A DNA stretch of 64,000 nucleotides, taken from Nocardia alni (GTDB taxonomy: Bacteria; Actinomycetota; Actinomycetes; Mycobacteriales; Mycobacteriaceae). A model generated the notes under the pieces. That model saw only the letters and a list, made by a program, of their open reading frames with translations. It did not search any database and was not told the DNA's origin. Every line of letters starts with the position of its first letter. Position 1 is the first letter of the stretch. A program made the position numbers and the translations under genes. Positions 52,073 to 61,066 of the stretch are shown here, piece by piece. The stretch spans positions 37,040-101,039 of the forward strand of contig NZ_JAGPOX010000012.1 in assembly GCF_019038435.1 (NCBI RefSeq), in the 5' to 3' direction.

Positions 52073-54403
52073 ATGTTGTTCGAGAATTTCGTCGCTACGG
52101 CGACCGGCGGGCAGGTTCCGTACAAGTATCAGACGCGGATGGCCGAGTGGGGTCTGCCCGAGGTGCTGCGTGCACCGACCGGGTCGGGCAAGACGCTGGC
52201 GGCGGTGTTGCCATGGTTGTATCGGCGTGTCGCACATCCGGATCCGGGTGTGCGTGAGGTGACTCCGCGTTGGCTGGTGGTGGTGTTGCCTCAGCGGACC
52301 TTGGTGGAGCAGACCGTCGGCAAAGTGCGCGAGTGGGTGACCGCGCTCGACCTCTCGATCGGCGTGCACGTCCTGATGGGTGGTGCGGACAAGACAGATC
52401 GGGAGTGGAAGGCGCACCCGGATGGTGAACACATCTTCGTGGGGACCCAGGACATGGTGTTGTCACGGTTGTTGATGCGTGGCTTCGCCGAGTCCCGTGC
52501 TGCGTGGCCGATGAGTTTCGGTCTGCTGCATGCCGGTGTGCAGTTCGTGTTCGACGAGGTGCAGTTGATGGGCCCTGGTTTGCAGACCTCGCTGCAGTTG
52601 CAGGGGCTCCGCGAGGAGTTCGGGACCGCGATACCGTGCCAGTCGATGTGGATGTCGGCAACGATCGACGAATCCGAACTATCCACAGTTGATCTGCGTC
52701 GCGAACTGCGCGTCTTGGATGTCACGAGCGGGGACGACGAACTGGCACGGCGGTTGGCCGCGACGCGGACGGTTCACCGGCTGGCGTTGGCTGCCGATGC
52801 ACGGACGTACGAGAAGGCGCTGGCGGCCCGTGTTGTCGATGAGCACAGGGAGGGGACAAGGACTTTGGTCGTGGTCAATACGGTGGAGCGGGCGTTGGGC
52901 GTGCACGCCACACTAGGCAAGCTCGCACCAGCTGCCCGGATTGTGCTGCTGCACTCGCGATTCCGCCCCGAGGATCGTGACCGCCACACGCGGGCAGCGT
53001 TGAGCGAGCCCGACGCCGAGGGGCTGATCGTGGTGGCGACACAGGTTCTGGAAGCGGGTGTTGACGTTACCTCGGAGACGTTGATTACCGAGGCCGCGCC
53101 GTGGTCGTCCATTGTGCAGCGTGCCGGGCGGTGTAACCGCGACGGCCGGGCCAAGCGGCCCCGGTTGTTGTGGACGCTCCCGCTCGGCGGCAAGGCACAT
53201 CTTCCCTATGAGGCAAGCGATGTGGACAGCAGCGCTAGGGCTTTGACGAAACTGGAAGGCACTGCGGTGACCGGGCAGGAACTCGCGGGAATGGATGTGG
53301 CCGCGACCCGGCCGTTGTATCCGGTTCTGCGCCGACGGGACCTGCTGGACCTGTTCGATACCACGCCCGATCTCGCGGGCAATGACATCGACGTGAGCCC
53401 CTTCATCCGGGACGCGGCCGACCGCACTGTGTCGGTGGCCTGGCGTGACCCCTCCCCGCAGATGCCGGCGGTCGACAGGAGTGAACTGTGCCAAGCGCCG
53501 ATCGGCGACGTGAAGGCCGTGGCCGCTAGCGGGTCGGCACACATCTGGGATCAGGCCGACGGCGCCTGGCGGCCAGCCGTCTCGCGGGATGTGCGCCCAG
53601 GTGCGGTGATCGTGATGGACGCGAGTCAGGGCGGATACCTCCCTGATCGGGGGTTCGATCCCGGTAGCCGATTGCCGGTCGAGCCGGTCCCGGTTCCGGT
53701 GCGCGGCAACAGCGGCTTCGATGATGATCCGCTGTCGTGTGGCTACGGTTCGTGGATACCGCTGGCGAAGCATCTCGTGGATACCGAACAGGCTGCTGCT
53801 GAATTGATTTCACGGTTCGACTCCGTGCTCGACCTGTCGCCTGAACAGTGTGCTGCGGTGGTCCGCGCGGCGTTGTTGCACGACCTGGGTAAGGCCCACC
53901 CCACCTTCACAGCCGCGTTGGTGGCGGCGAATCCCGATTCGCCGCCACCGGATCGCACCTCGGTGTGGGGCAAGTCGCCCAGCCGTAATCGACTGATCTA
54001 CAGACCACCGCATTTTCGCCATGAGCTGGTCAGCGCGCTGTGGTTGCTGGACGAATCGTCCGGACTGCTCAAGGATGTTGCCGAACCAGATCTCGTCGTA
54101 TATCTGGTTGCGGCCCATCACGGAAAGGTGCGGGTGACGATCCGAGGCCGCAAGGACGAGTCGGTGGGCGTTGTGCTCGGTGTGGCGGACGGCAGCAGCA
54201 CCCTCGGTATCGATCTGAACGGATGGTCGATCCCGCCGGTCACCGTGTCACTACAGCACACCACGCATGGTCAGGAGTCGCTGACGGCGCGCGCGTTGCG
54301 CTTGCGGGATCGTCCGGATGTGGGGCCGTTCCGGTTGGCGTTCTGTGAGGCAGCGGTGCGGGCCGCGGACTGGCAGGCCAGCGCCGGTCAGGATGGTGAG
54401 TGA
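52073..54403 (+). CDS. cas3: Cas3 helicase-nuclease, type I-G (HD at C terminus)
   Basis: A 776-aa protein. The SF2 helicase comes first: Q-like PYKYQTRM, Walker A APTGSGKTLAAVL, DEVQ box VFDEVQLMG, SAT-like MSATID and motif VI QRAGRCNRDGR. The HD nuclease follows near residue 600 (ALLHDLGKAHPTF, later His residues in PPHFRHELVSALW and YLVAAHHGK). Helicase-then-HD order is the mark of type I-G (formerly I-U). The ATG at 52073 follows a GGGGGA site; a longer frame from 51911 is unlikely. It nicks and degrades DNA marked by the crRNA complex. Its stop overlaps the csx17 start. Confidence 0.93.
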   Translation: MLFENFVATATGGQVPYKYQTRMAEWGLPEVLRAPTGSGKTLAAVLPWLYRRVAHPDPGVREVTPRWLVVVLPQRTLVEQTVGKVREWVTALDLSIGVHVLMGGADKTDREWKAHPDGEHIFVGTQDMVLSRLLMRGFAESRAAWPMSFGLLHAGVQFVFDEVQLMGPGLQTSLQLQGLREEFGTAIPCQSMWMSATIDESELSTVDLRRELRVLDVTSGDDELARRLAATRTVHRLALAADARTYEKALAARVVDEHREGTRTLVVVNTVERALGVHATLGKLAPAARIVLLHSRFRPEDRDRHTRAALSEPDAEGLIVVATQVLEAGVDVTSETLITEAAPWSSIVQRAGRCNRDGRAKRPRLLWTLPLGGKAHLPYEASDVDSSARALTKLEGTAVTGQELAGMDVAATRPLYPVLRRRDLLDLFDTTPDLAGNDIDVSPFIRDAADRTVSVAWRDPSPQMPAVDRSELCQAPIGDVKAVAASGSAHIWDQADGAWRPAVSRDVRPGAVIVMDASQGGYLPDRGFDPGSRLPVEPVPVPVRGNSGFDDDPLSCGYGSWIPLAKHLVDTEQAAAELISRFDSVLDLSPEQCAAVVRAALLHDLGKAHPTFTAALVAANPDSPPPDRTSVWGKSPSRNRLIYRPPHFRHELVSALWLLDESSGLLKDVAEPDLVVYLVAAHHGKVRVTIRGRKDESVGVVLGVADGSSTLGIDLNGWSIPPVTVSLQHTTHGQESLTARALRLRDRPDVGPFRLAFCEAAVRAADWQASAGQDGE

Positions 54404-56493
54404 TGGGTGAACTCGCCTTGTCCGGGTGCCGGACGACACCCTTGTCGGGATACTTGTCGGCTCTGGGTGTGCATCGGGTGGTGCATCGGCTGCTCGATCC
54501 AGCAGTGGCCGGTTGCTGGGATTCCGGCGTCTACGTCCTGCACAGCTCCTTCGACGATGTCGAGGATCTGACAGAGACGCTGTCGACGGCGTTCCGCCCC
54601 GAATCTGTGGTGTCACCATGGAATTCCGGGTCCGGTTTCGCCGGGAACGGCAAGAGCGTCTCGGCGGAGAAGATTCTCCAGTGGGTCCGCGACAGCACCG
54701 ACGACCGCCGGAGCGCCCTACGGCGCGCCGTGTCCGCCGCAGATGGTGTGGTTGCAGAGCTGCGGCAACGCGGCGCCGACGATCCCTGGGACAAGAAGCA
54801 CAAACCCGATCTACTCCAGTTGTGCCGCAACAACCTTCCCGACGCCGCGTTGGCGTGGCTGGATGCTGCGGTCGCGCTCGGCGAGGACAGCCCGTCGTAT
54901 TCCCGATTGCTCGGCACCGGTGGAAACCTCGGCCGCCAAGACCTCTCGGCGACCTATCTGCAGCAGGCACGAGCCGTGCTAGAGCACCGCGACAGCGCCG
55001 CATGGCTGGCCTCGGCACTCGACGGCGTCCCCCGGGCACTGCTACCGAAAGATTCACCGGGACAATACGATCCCGGCGGAGTCGGCATGTCCGATGAACC
55101 GAACTCCGTGGGCAATCCTTGGACTTTCCTGCTTGCGATCGAGGGCACTCTGCTGTTCGCTACCGCGATGGTGCGTAAATTCGGCGCCGCGTATGCCAAT
55201 GCCGCGTTGCCTTTCCAAGTGGCGGGGTCGGCGGCCGGATTCGCTTCCGCTGCCGCCGGGGAGCGGCCGCTGGCGGAGTTGTGGACACCGCAATGGCCGT
55301 CGCCGATGCAGATCCCCGAGGTGGAGCACTTGTTCGGGGAGGGCCGCGCGGACTGGAACTCGGGCGCGGCACGATCCGGGCTGGACATGGCGCGCGCCGC
55401 GGCGACGCTGGGCGTCGATCGCGGGATCGCGGCGTTCCAGCGCTATGTCTTCGTGGACCGGCTGGGCCAGAACCCGATCGCGGTGCCGGCCGGGCAAATC
55501 ACCGTGGGTGTGCGGGGCGGGGTCGATCTGCTGGCGCCCTTGGACCGCTGGCGCGACGCCGTCCGTTCCACCGATCCGCCTGCCCAGGTCGCGGCGCGAC
55601 TGCGTTCTCTCGATCAAGCCCTGTTCAGCCATGCCACCAGCGGTTCCGCCGCGGCCCTGGCCGAGGTGTTCGCAGCACTCGGCCGCTGCCGGGCCGCGGC
55701 CGACCGATCCGGCACGGTGCGGCGCAGTACCAGCGCAGCACGCGTGCCCTCCGGCGTCAAACTCCTCGACCACCTGAAACCGGCCCTGGAGACCGATCCC
55801 GAGCTGCGCATCGCGTTGGCATTGGCGACCTCCCGCGACCGCAAGACAACCTTCGTCGACTGGCTTCGTGCACCCCTGGAGCACAGTCGGCTGGCCGCGG
55901 ATCTCGCCGATATCGCGCGCCGCCGGGGATTTCCGCAGGCCACCTTGGAGACTGTCGCCGACCGTGTTCCGTCGGTGCGCGGTGCCCGGATCGCGTTCGA
56001 ATACGGTCTGCGGCTGCACGCCGCCGATGTCCTCGCCTTCATCCTCGGCGCCGTCGACGACACCCGCATCGCGGCGCTACTGGAAGGGCTGGTTTGCGTC
56101 GACTGGCGGCCCGTCACAGGCGCGCCGAGCTTACCGGGAGCGCCCGCATCCGATCCGACCACCGACCTGCTCGCGCTCTTCACCGATCCAGGGCAGCTCG
56201 ACTACACCGATCTCGACGGCCAGAAACGATCGCTGTTCGTCCGGCCAGGCCACGAATGGGTGGCAAGACTCACTGCGCACCACACCGATCGAGTTCTCCA
56301 CGATGCCGCCCGGCGACTGCGCATCGCGGGACTACGGTACGTGATCACCTCCCCGGCCAGCAGTTTCGACGGCACACGCCTGGCCGCAGCCCTCCTCATG
56401 ACACCCACCCTGCCCGATCGCCGCGCCGCGCTGGCGCGGGTCGCGGTCGTCGGCACACCTCGAATCACCGCACGCCAGAAGGAAACCATATGA
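54403..56493 (+). CDS. csx17: Csx17 (Cas8-like large subunit), type I-G
   Basis: A 696-aa protein starting MGELALSGCRTTPLSGYLSA, the conserved N-terminal Csx17 pattern (L-x-GC-x2-PLxxYLxALG). A TGATG junction couples it to cas3 and an ATGA overlap to csb1. Csx17 is the large subunit of the type I-G effector, expected to recognise the PAM and help unwind the target. The middle and C-terminal parts are helical; no nuclease motif is visible. Length is normal. Confidence 0.9.
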   Translation: MGELALSGCRTTPLSGYLSALGVHRVVHRLLDPAVAGCWDSGVYVLHSSFDDVEDLTETLSTAFRPESVVSPWNSGSGFAGNGKSVSAEKILQWVRDSTDDRRSALRRAVSAADGVVAELRQRGADDPWDKKHKPDLLQLCRNNLPDAALAWLDAAVALGEDSPSYSRLLGTGGNLGRQDLSATYLQQARAVLEHRDSAAWLASALDGVPRALLPKDSPGQYDPGGVGMSDEPNSVGNPWTFLLAIEGTLLFATAMVRKFGAAYANAALPFQVAGSAAGFASAAAGERPLAELWTPQWPSPMQIPEVEHLFGEGRADWNSGAARSGLDMARAAATLGVDRGIAAFQRYVFVDRLGQNPIAVPAGQITVGVRGGVDLLAPLDRWRDAVRSTDPPAQVAARLRSLDQALFSHATSGSAAALAEVFAALGRCRAAADRSGTVRRSTSAARVPSGVKLLDHLKPALETDPELRIALALATSRDRKTTFVDWLRAPLEHSRLAADLADIARRRGFPQATLETVADRVPSVRGARIAFEYGLRLHAADVLAFILGAVDDTRIAALLEGLVCVDWRPVTGAPSLPGAPASDPTTDLLALFTDPGQLDYTDLDGQKRSLFVRPGHEWVARLTAHHTDRVLHDAARRLRIAGLRYVITSPASSFDGTRLAAALLMTPTLPDRRAALARVAVVGTPRITARQKETI

Positions 56494-57449
56494 CCAACCG
56501 GTACGTTTACGACGTCGAGCTCGCTCCGATCGCCGGAAGCACCTTTCAGCCCACCGGTTTTCCCGACATCGGTGCCGCGACGTTCACCCGTTTCGACGAC
56601 GGTCACCCCGTCGACGCGTTGCTGGTCGAATCGGTGCAGTCCATGGCGAACCGGTTGGAAGCCACTGCATGGAACCGTGCAGACAACCAGCCCGCACCAG
56701 CGGTCGCGGGCCTGCCCTGGGTCCGGGTCGTGCGAGCCAAGACCGGTGAATTCCTCACCTCGAGCCGATTGGAGGCACACCGCCTTGCCTCGCCCTTTGT
56801 GCGCGAAGCAACCTTGGACGGGGCGAAAATGCTCGACGTCATCGGTACTAGGCTTAAGCTGGCAGCCGACACGCCACTGGACTACCGATCCATGGCCGCC
56901 GCAGTGGCCGTGTTGGATCCATTCTGCCTCGTGCACGGGGTTTTCTTCGCCCACAAACAATGGCTCGGCCAGCCACGGTTTCTCCGCGCTGTCTCCGCAG
57001 TCATCGAAGCCCACGACGTGCAGCCGGCCGTCAGCGGAGGCCGGAAAGCCGACCGCGTCCGGCATCAACTCGGCGAGGACGGCACCGGCGGAACGTCGGA
57101 GGGATACGGATCGGTGCCGTTCAGCCGCACCGAATGGACCGCCAAACGGATCGCCGCCTCGTTCGTCGTCGACGTCGAACTGCTGCGGTCCTATGGTCTG
57201 CCCGACGCCGCCACCGCGACCCTGCAGACGCTGGCTCTGTGGGAGATCCGTCATCTGCTCGACGGTGGTCTGCGGCTGCGCACAGCCTGCGACCTCACGC
57301 TGAACTCTCCGGTGAACGCCCGCATGGGGCCCGAACTGCCGTCCGCTGACGAACTCACCGCTCAACTGCGTGAACTCGTCGCGAACTCGAACGGGATCTT
57401 CGGCAGCGGGGACCCGATCACCGTCGATTGGTCCGGGAAGAAAGGCTGA
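56490..57449 (+). CDS. csb1: Csb1 (Cas7-like backbone subunit), type I-G
   Basis: A 319-aa GSU0053-family protein. Recognisable are LVESVQSMANRLEATAWN near residue 42, LTSSRLEAHRLASPF, and DPFCLVHGVFFA. ATG 56490 overlaps the csx17 stop as ATGA, with GAAGGAAA upstream; the longer frame to 55281 is a shadow of csx17. It should polymerise along the crRNA spacer as the Cas7 backbone. Confidence 0.92.
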   Translation: MTNRYVYDVELAPIAGSTFQPTGFPDIGAATFTRFDDGHPVDALLVESVQSMANRLEATAWNRADNQPAPAVAGLPWVRVVRAKTGEFLTSSRLEAHRLASPFVREATLDGAKMLDVIGTRLKLAADTPLDYRSMAAAVAVLDPFCLVHGVFFAHKQWLGQPRFLRAVSAVIEAHDVQPAVSGGRKADRVRHQLGEDGTGGTSEGYGSVPFSRTEWTAKRIAASFVVDVELLRSYGLPDAATATLQTLALWEIRHLLDGGLRLRTACDLTLNSPVNARMGPELPSADELTAQLRELVANSNGIFGSGDPITVDWSGKKG

Positions 57450-57451
57450 CC

Positions 57452-58828
57452 GTGCCGACCACACTGGTCTTGACGTTCCCTCTCGGGCGATATCACGCGA
57501 CCCCCTGGGACCGGCATGTCAACGAGGGCGCCGTCGAACTGCCACCCTCACCGTGGCGGCTGTTGCGTGCGCTGTACGCGGTATGGCAGAACCGATGCCC
57601 GGAACTGCCCAAGTCGATGGTTCACGCGCTGCTGACCGAGCTCGCCGAGCCGCCCGCGTTCTCCATACCGCCCCATACGCTCTCGCACACTCGCCATTAC
57701 TACCCGGACTCCGCGGACGGCACCGACCGTATCCTCGACGCGTTCGCTGCCTTCGGCCCTGACGACCAGCTCGCGGTGTCATGGCCATGCGACCTCGACC
57801 CCGAACAACGCGGTATCTTGGAGCGTCTCGCCGAAGCCCTGCCGTACCTCGGCCGCGCCGATAGCATCTGCGACGGCTCCATCGACAACGCCTGGACACC
57901 AAGACAACACACGATATGGCGGCCAACTGCCGACGCCGAAAAGCCCGAGGGCGAAGCGGTCCCTGTCCTCGCGCCGGATACCCCACTGAACCTGGACGCA
58001 CTGCTGGCACGCCCCGTGGATGTCCGCCGCAGCGGCCGTCGGCTGCCCGTCGGTTCACGAGTTATCACGTACCAGAGTCAACCGCCCGCACACCGCCCGC
58101 AATCCCGAACCGCGCCACGGCCAACCCGTCAGGTCACCGCAGTCCGATTCGACCTGCTACAGCCCGCATTCCCCCCCGACACCCACAGCGCGATCTACAC
58201 CGACCTCCTCCGCCAAGCGGCCATCGACAAACTGGGCCGCGCACCGCAGGGCACCATGCTCGGCGGCCGAACCTTCGATAACCAACCGATGCGCAACGCA
58301 GGTCACGCTCACTACCTGCCGATCATCCAGAACCGCCGACTCACCGGCCTCGTCGTCTGGATCCCCGGCACCCTGCCCGACAAGGAACTCGACGCACTCT
58401 GTGACGTCCGCACCCTCTACGACCACAAACGTCACACCCCCGTCCGGGTGGCCGGAATCGGCGAAATCGGCCATATCGCCCCCGAACTCGCCAAACTGGC
58501 CGCAACCTGGCGCAGCGTCACCCCCTTCACCCCCTCCCGGTACCCGAAAAAGAACCGCGACCACCGGCACAGCTTCATCATCCGCGAGATCGAACGCGAA
58601 CTCGCACCACACATTCCACCACCAACCAGCATCGAATTCCTCGACCGCCCCTGGACTACCTTCGTCCGCCACCGCCCCAGCGCCCGCCGAAGAGGCGATA
58701 CAAAGCAAGGCCAAGCCCGCCAACCCGCCGAATTCCTCCGCCTACACTTCGAACAACCGATCACCGGTCCCATCGCGCTCGGCCGACTCAACCACTTCGG
58801 CCTCGGACTGTTCACTCCCGAAACCTGA
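57452..58828 (+). CDS. csb2: Csb2 (Cas5-Cas6 fusion), type I-G
   Basis: A 458-aa GSU0054-family protein. The N terminus TLVLTFPLGRYHATPWDRHV begins the Cas5-like RAMP fold, with ELPPSPWRLLRALYAVW. The C-terminal part is the Cas6-like RNA-processing domain, ending FGLGLFTPET with the Gly-rich loop. GTG 57452 with a GGGAAGAAAGG site lies two bases after the csb1 stop. It should cut the array transcript within the repeat and hold the 5' handle. Confidence 0.9.
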   Translation: MPTTLVLTFPLGRYHATPWDRHVNEGAVELPPSPWRLLRALYAVWQNRCPELPKSMVHALLTELAEPPAFSIPPHTLSHTRHYYPDSADGTDRILDAFAAFGPDDQLAVSWPCDLDPEQRGILERLAEALPYLGRADSICDGSIDNAWTPRQHTIWRPTADAEKPEGEAVPVLAPDTPLNLDALLARPVDVRRSGRRLPVGSRVITYQSQPPAHRPQSRTAPRPTRQVTAVRFDLLQPAFPPDTHSAIYTDLLRQAAIDKLGRAPQGTMLGGRTFDNQPMRNAGHAHYLPIIQNRRLTGLVVWIPGTLPDKELDALCDVRTLYDHKRHTPVRVAGIGEIGHIAPELAKLAATWRSVTPFTPSRYPKKNRDHRHSFIIREIERELAPHIPPPTSIEFLDRPWTTFVRHRPSARRRGDTKQGQARQPAEFLRLHFEQPITGPIALGRLNHFGLGLFTPET

Positions 58829-58931
58829 CACCGGGCTTGCCGTCCATCCCCAAGCCAAGCACCATCAGGCCCGAATCCCCGGGAACCAGGCCGAGGCATT
58901 CTTGTGTTGACAGCCGTTTAGATGCCTAGCC

Positions 58932-59687
58932 GCAATGGAAGTCCGGCCGTTCCGGGCCAGAGGCACGTCCTAACCGCGCCCGGCACCTGGCGGGCCCTGG
59001 CCCGTGCCGCAATGGAGTCCAGCTGTTCCAGCCGTGGCACGTGAGTGTCCACGACATCGTGCAATTGTCCTTCGATGCCGCAATTGAGTCCGGCCGTTGC
59101 AGCCGGAGGCAGATGGATACTGTCGATCGCCACGCAAATCTGGCAGCAATGGAGTCCAGCCGTTCCAGCCGGAAGCACCCAGTAGGCCGACGCGAAACAG
59201 AATGCGGTCTCGTGGCCGCAATGGCGTCCGGCCGTTCTGGCCGGAGGCACGCGGTGCTGGCCCCGTGGGGGCCGGTGCTGACCACCAGGCTGCAATGGAG
59301 TCCGGCCGTTCCGGCCGGAGGCACACCGTGCGGAACTGCCCAGCCCAATCGTAGACGTCCTGCCGCAATGGAGTCCGGCCGTTCCGGCCGGAGGCACGAG
59401 CGGGGACAGCATGAGACGCCCGCGCGCATCCTGCACGCCGCAATGGAGTCCGGCCGTTCCGGCCGGAGGCACCTCGAGCGACTGCCCGCGCCACGCGCGG
59501 ATCTCCCGCCCGCAATGGAGTCCGGCCGTTCCGGCCGGAGGCACGCGTCCATCGGCACCCAGCGCGCGGCACCGTTGAGCCCGCAATGGAGTCCGGCCCT
59601 TCCGGCCGGAGGCACCTCCCCCGCACGCGCGAGATCCGGGTACGGGTGGGACCCGCAATGGAGTCCGGCCGTTCCGGCCGGAGGCAC
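58932..59687 (-). CRISPR. Type I-G CRISPR array: 11 repeats, 10 spacers
   Basis: Repeats start at 58932, 59009, 59080, 59146, 59218, 59292, 59365, 59440, 59512, 59583 and 59655. The conserved core is 33 nt, begins GCAATGGAGTCC on the plus strand and ends CGGCCGGAGGCAC. Its centre pairs as CCGGCCG with CGGCCGG around a 3-base loop. A further CC or GC precedes most copies. Spacers are about 33-42 nt. Repeats near 59.3-59.69 kb are almost identical; those at 58.93-59.18 kb carry substitutions and small indels. So the old (trailer) end is at the low coordinates and the leader is at the high end, with transcription to the left. Confidence 0.97.
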
Positions 59688-59972
59688 AGCTCCGTGAATG
59701 TGGCGGGTGTGACCTGCAGGAATGCCCGGCTTTGCGAGCAGTCCGGATAGTGTGTGCGACACGCCGAGTGAGGCAGTGCCCGGCACGCGCGGGATAACCC
59801 TTCTGACCTGGGTGCGAGCGGTGAAGGCGTGTCGTGCCACCACTTGACCGCTCGCCGTGATTCGTTGTGTTGTTATCCAGGACCATGCTGTTCGTGTACC
59901 GAATGTACCGAATCCCAGACGCGGGCGGATCGGGCGGATGCGCAGACGTGTTCATAGTTGTGGGTGGGGATG
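59688..59972 (-). promoter_or_regulatory. Probable CRISPR leader
   Basis: About 285 bp between the youngest repeat and the end of cas2, with no supported gene. By position it holds the array promoter on the minus strand. I see no clear -10/-35 pair. Confidence 0.55.
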
Positions 59973-60261
59973 TCAGACGATTTGAGGGCCAGACGGCGGT
60001 CGCCAGCGACGGTGTCCGGTGGTCACGATCGGTGCCGGGTGGGCGGCGTCGCCGAGATCGATGCGGATGATGCTGTCGGCGTTGAAGTCGATGATGTGGT
60101 GCACGGCGGTTTCCAATTCGGCGAGTTCGGCGTGCGAGAGGTCGCAAACGAACACTGAGTACTGCAGCCTGCGCCCGTGATCCTCCATCAGGGTGCAGAC
60201 CCCTCCGGAGCCGTCGGGGATCAGCGATGTCGTATGCGATGAGATAGCGTCGGCGGGACAT
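59973..60261 (-). pseudogene. cas2: cas2 with a single-base frameshift
   Basis: The start at 60261 gives MSRRRYLIAYDIADPRRLRR, a typical Cas2 N terminus. The continuation MEDHGRRLQYSVFVCDLSHA…IIRIDLGD lies in another frame. The shift falls at the run of four C at 60200-60203; with three, the join would read LRRVCTLMEDHG, which fits the family exactly. A one-base insertion has therefore broken the gene (or is a sequencing error). Cas2 normally dimerises to bridge Cas1 in spacer acquisition. Confidence 0.85.
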
Positions 60262-60264
60262 CGC

Positions 60265-60980
60265 TCACCTTGTAGTCATCGGAATGTACTCCGGCAGTTC
60301 TCCCACCATGACGGCGGCGAGCATTCGAGCTTGCAGATCGAGGACGCGGCGGTAGCTAATCCGATATCCGAAGGTCGGGTGCCGGACTTCGAGATCGAGA
60401 CGGCGCTCGTAGGCGCGCAGCACAGTTCGGCGTCCGTTTGGCGTCAACGCCCACGGCACCGGCGCGGCGGATGAAGTCGGAGGGGCCGATTTCGCCGTTG
60501 TTGAGCAGGCCGAGCACCGTCGAGTCAGCTATGAGTGGCCGGAACTCCTTGGCGAGGTCCAATGCGAGCACAGGCCGACCGCAACGAGAACGGTGGTAGA
60601 CACCGAGATACGGATCAAGGCCGACCCCGATAGTGGTGACGACGAGGTCTTTGGTGAGCATCACATACCAGAACGACAGCAGTGCGTTGACCGGATAGCG
60701 TGGCGATTGCCGGTTGCGGCCGTTGGCCGAGAATTCCGTGGCTAACATCGCCGCGCCGGGCGACAGCATGTCCGCGAACGAGAGGAAGTAGGCGCGCAGT
60801 GGTGCCTTCGATGCCGAGCAGCGAGGCGCGAAGTATCACACGTGCGTGCGGCCCGTGACAGCCGGTCGAGCGCGGCGATTGGTCTCCGCGACGTCGGTGC
60901 GAGCATTGCGGTGCAACAGGGTTCGGCTGTTGGCGAACACGTCCGCTTCGAGCGGGACAACCTTGTCCGGCGAGGCAGGA
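60265..60980 (-). pseudogene. cas1: cas1 remnant, several frameshifts and internal deletion; cas4 part missing
   Basis: Pieces of one Cas1 lie in order in different frames. N terminus: VVPLEADVFANSRTLLHRN (near 60955-60900). Then most of the N-terminal domain is missing. ALDRLSRAAR and LLGIEGTTAR follow in two frames; then YFLSFADMLSPG…NGRNRQSPRYPVNALLSFWY and LGLLNNGEIGPSDFIRRAGA (60745-60455); and after another shift near 60450, TPNGRRTVLRAYERRLD…LPEYIPMTTR to the stop at 60265. Type I-G systems usually carry a Cas4-Cas1 fusion; no Cas4 sequence is found upstream. It is non-functional as read. Confidence 0.85.
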
Positions 60981-61035
60981 CTTGCCCGACGTGAAACCTG
61001 CTCGCCAACGAGTTGCCATATTGAGTAATGTGGCC

Positions 61036-61050
61036 CCGGTTCGAATCCGG
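61036..61050 (+). other. tRNA T-arm-like fragment
   Basis: CCGG-TTCGAAT-CCGG has the form of a tRNA T-stem-loop, and the flanking bases do not fold into a whole tRNA. Such 3' fragments mark attachment sites of integrated elements. It stands just before the DUF4145 gene and after the cas1 remnant. Confidence 0.35.
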
Positions 61051-61066
61051 ATGAGGGGGAGCTTCA

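Noticed and set aside
55281..56489. N-terminal extension of csb1
   Set aside because: The added sequence is Arg/Pro-rich shadow of csx17. The ATG at 56490 has an ATGA overlap and a ribosome site, and gives the family's normal N terminus.
58918..60261. A 447-codon frame on the minus strand running through the CRISPR array
   Set aside because: It begins with the cas2 N terminus and then reads through the leader and repeats, giving a periodic Gly/Arg/Thr-rich peptide. It exists only because of the cas2 frameshift and the GC-rich repeats.
61036..61060. Complete tRNA gene
   Set aside because: Only the T-arm pattern is present. The 70 bases upstream do not form D and anticodon arms or an acceptor stem.
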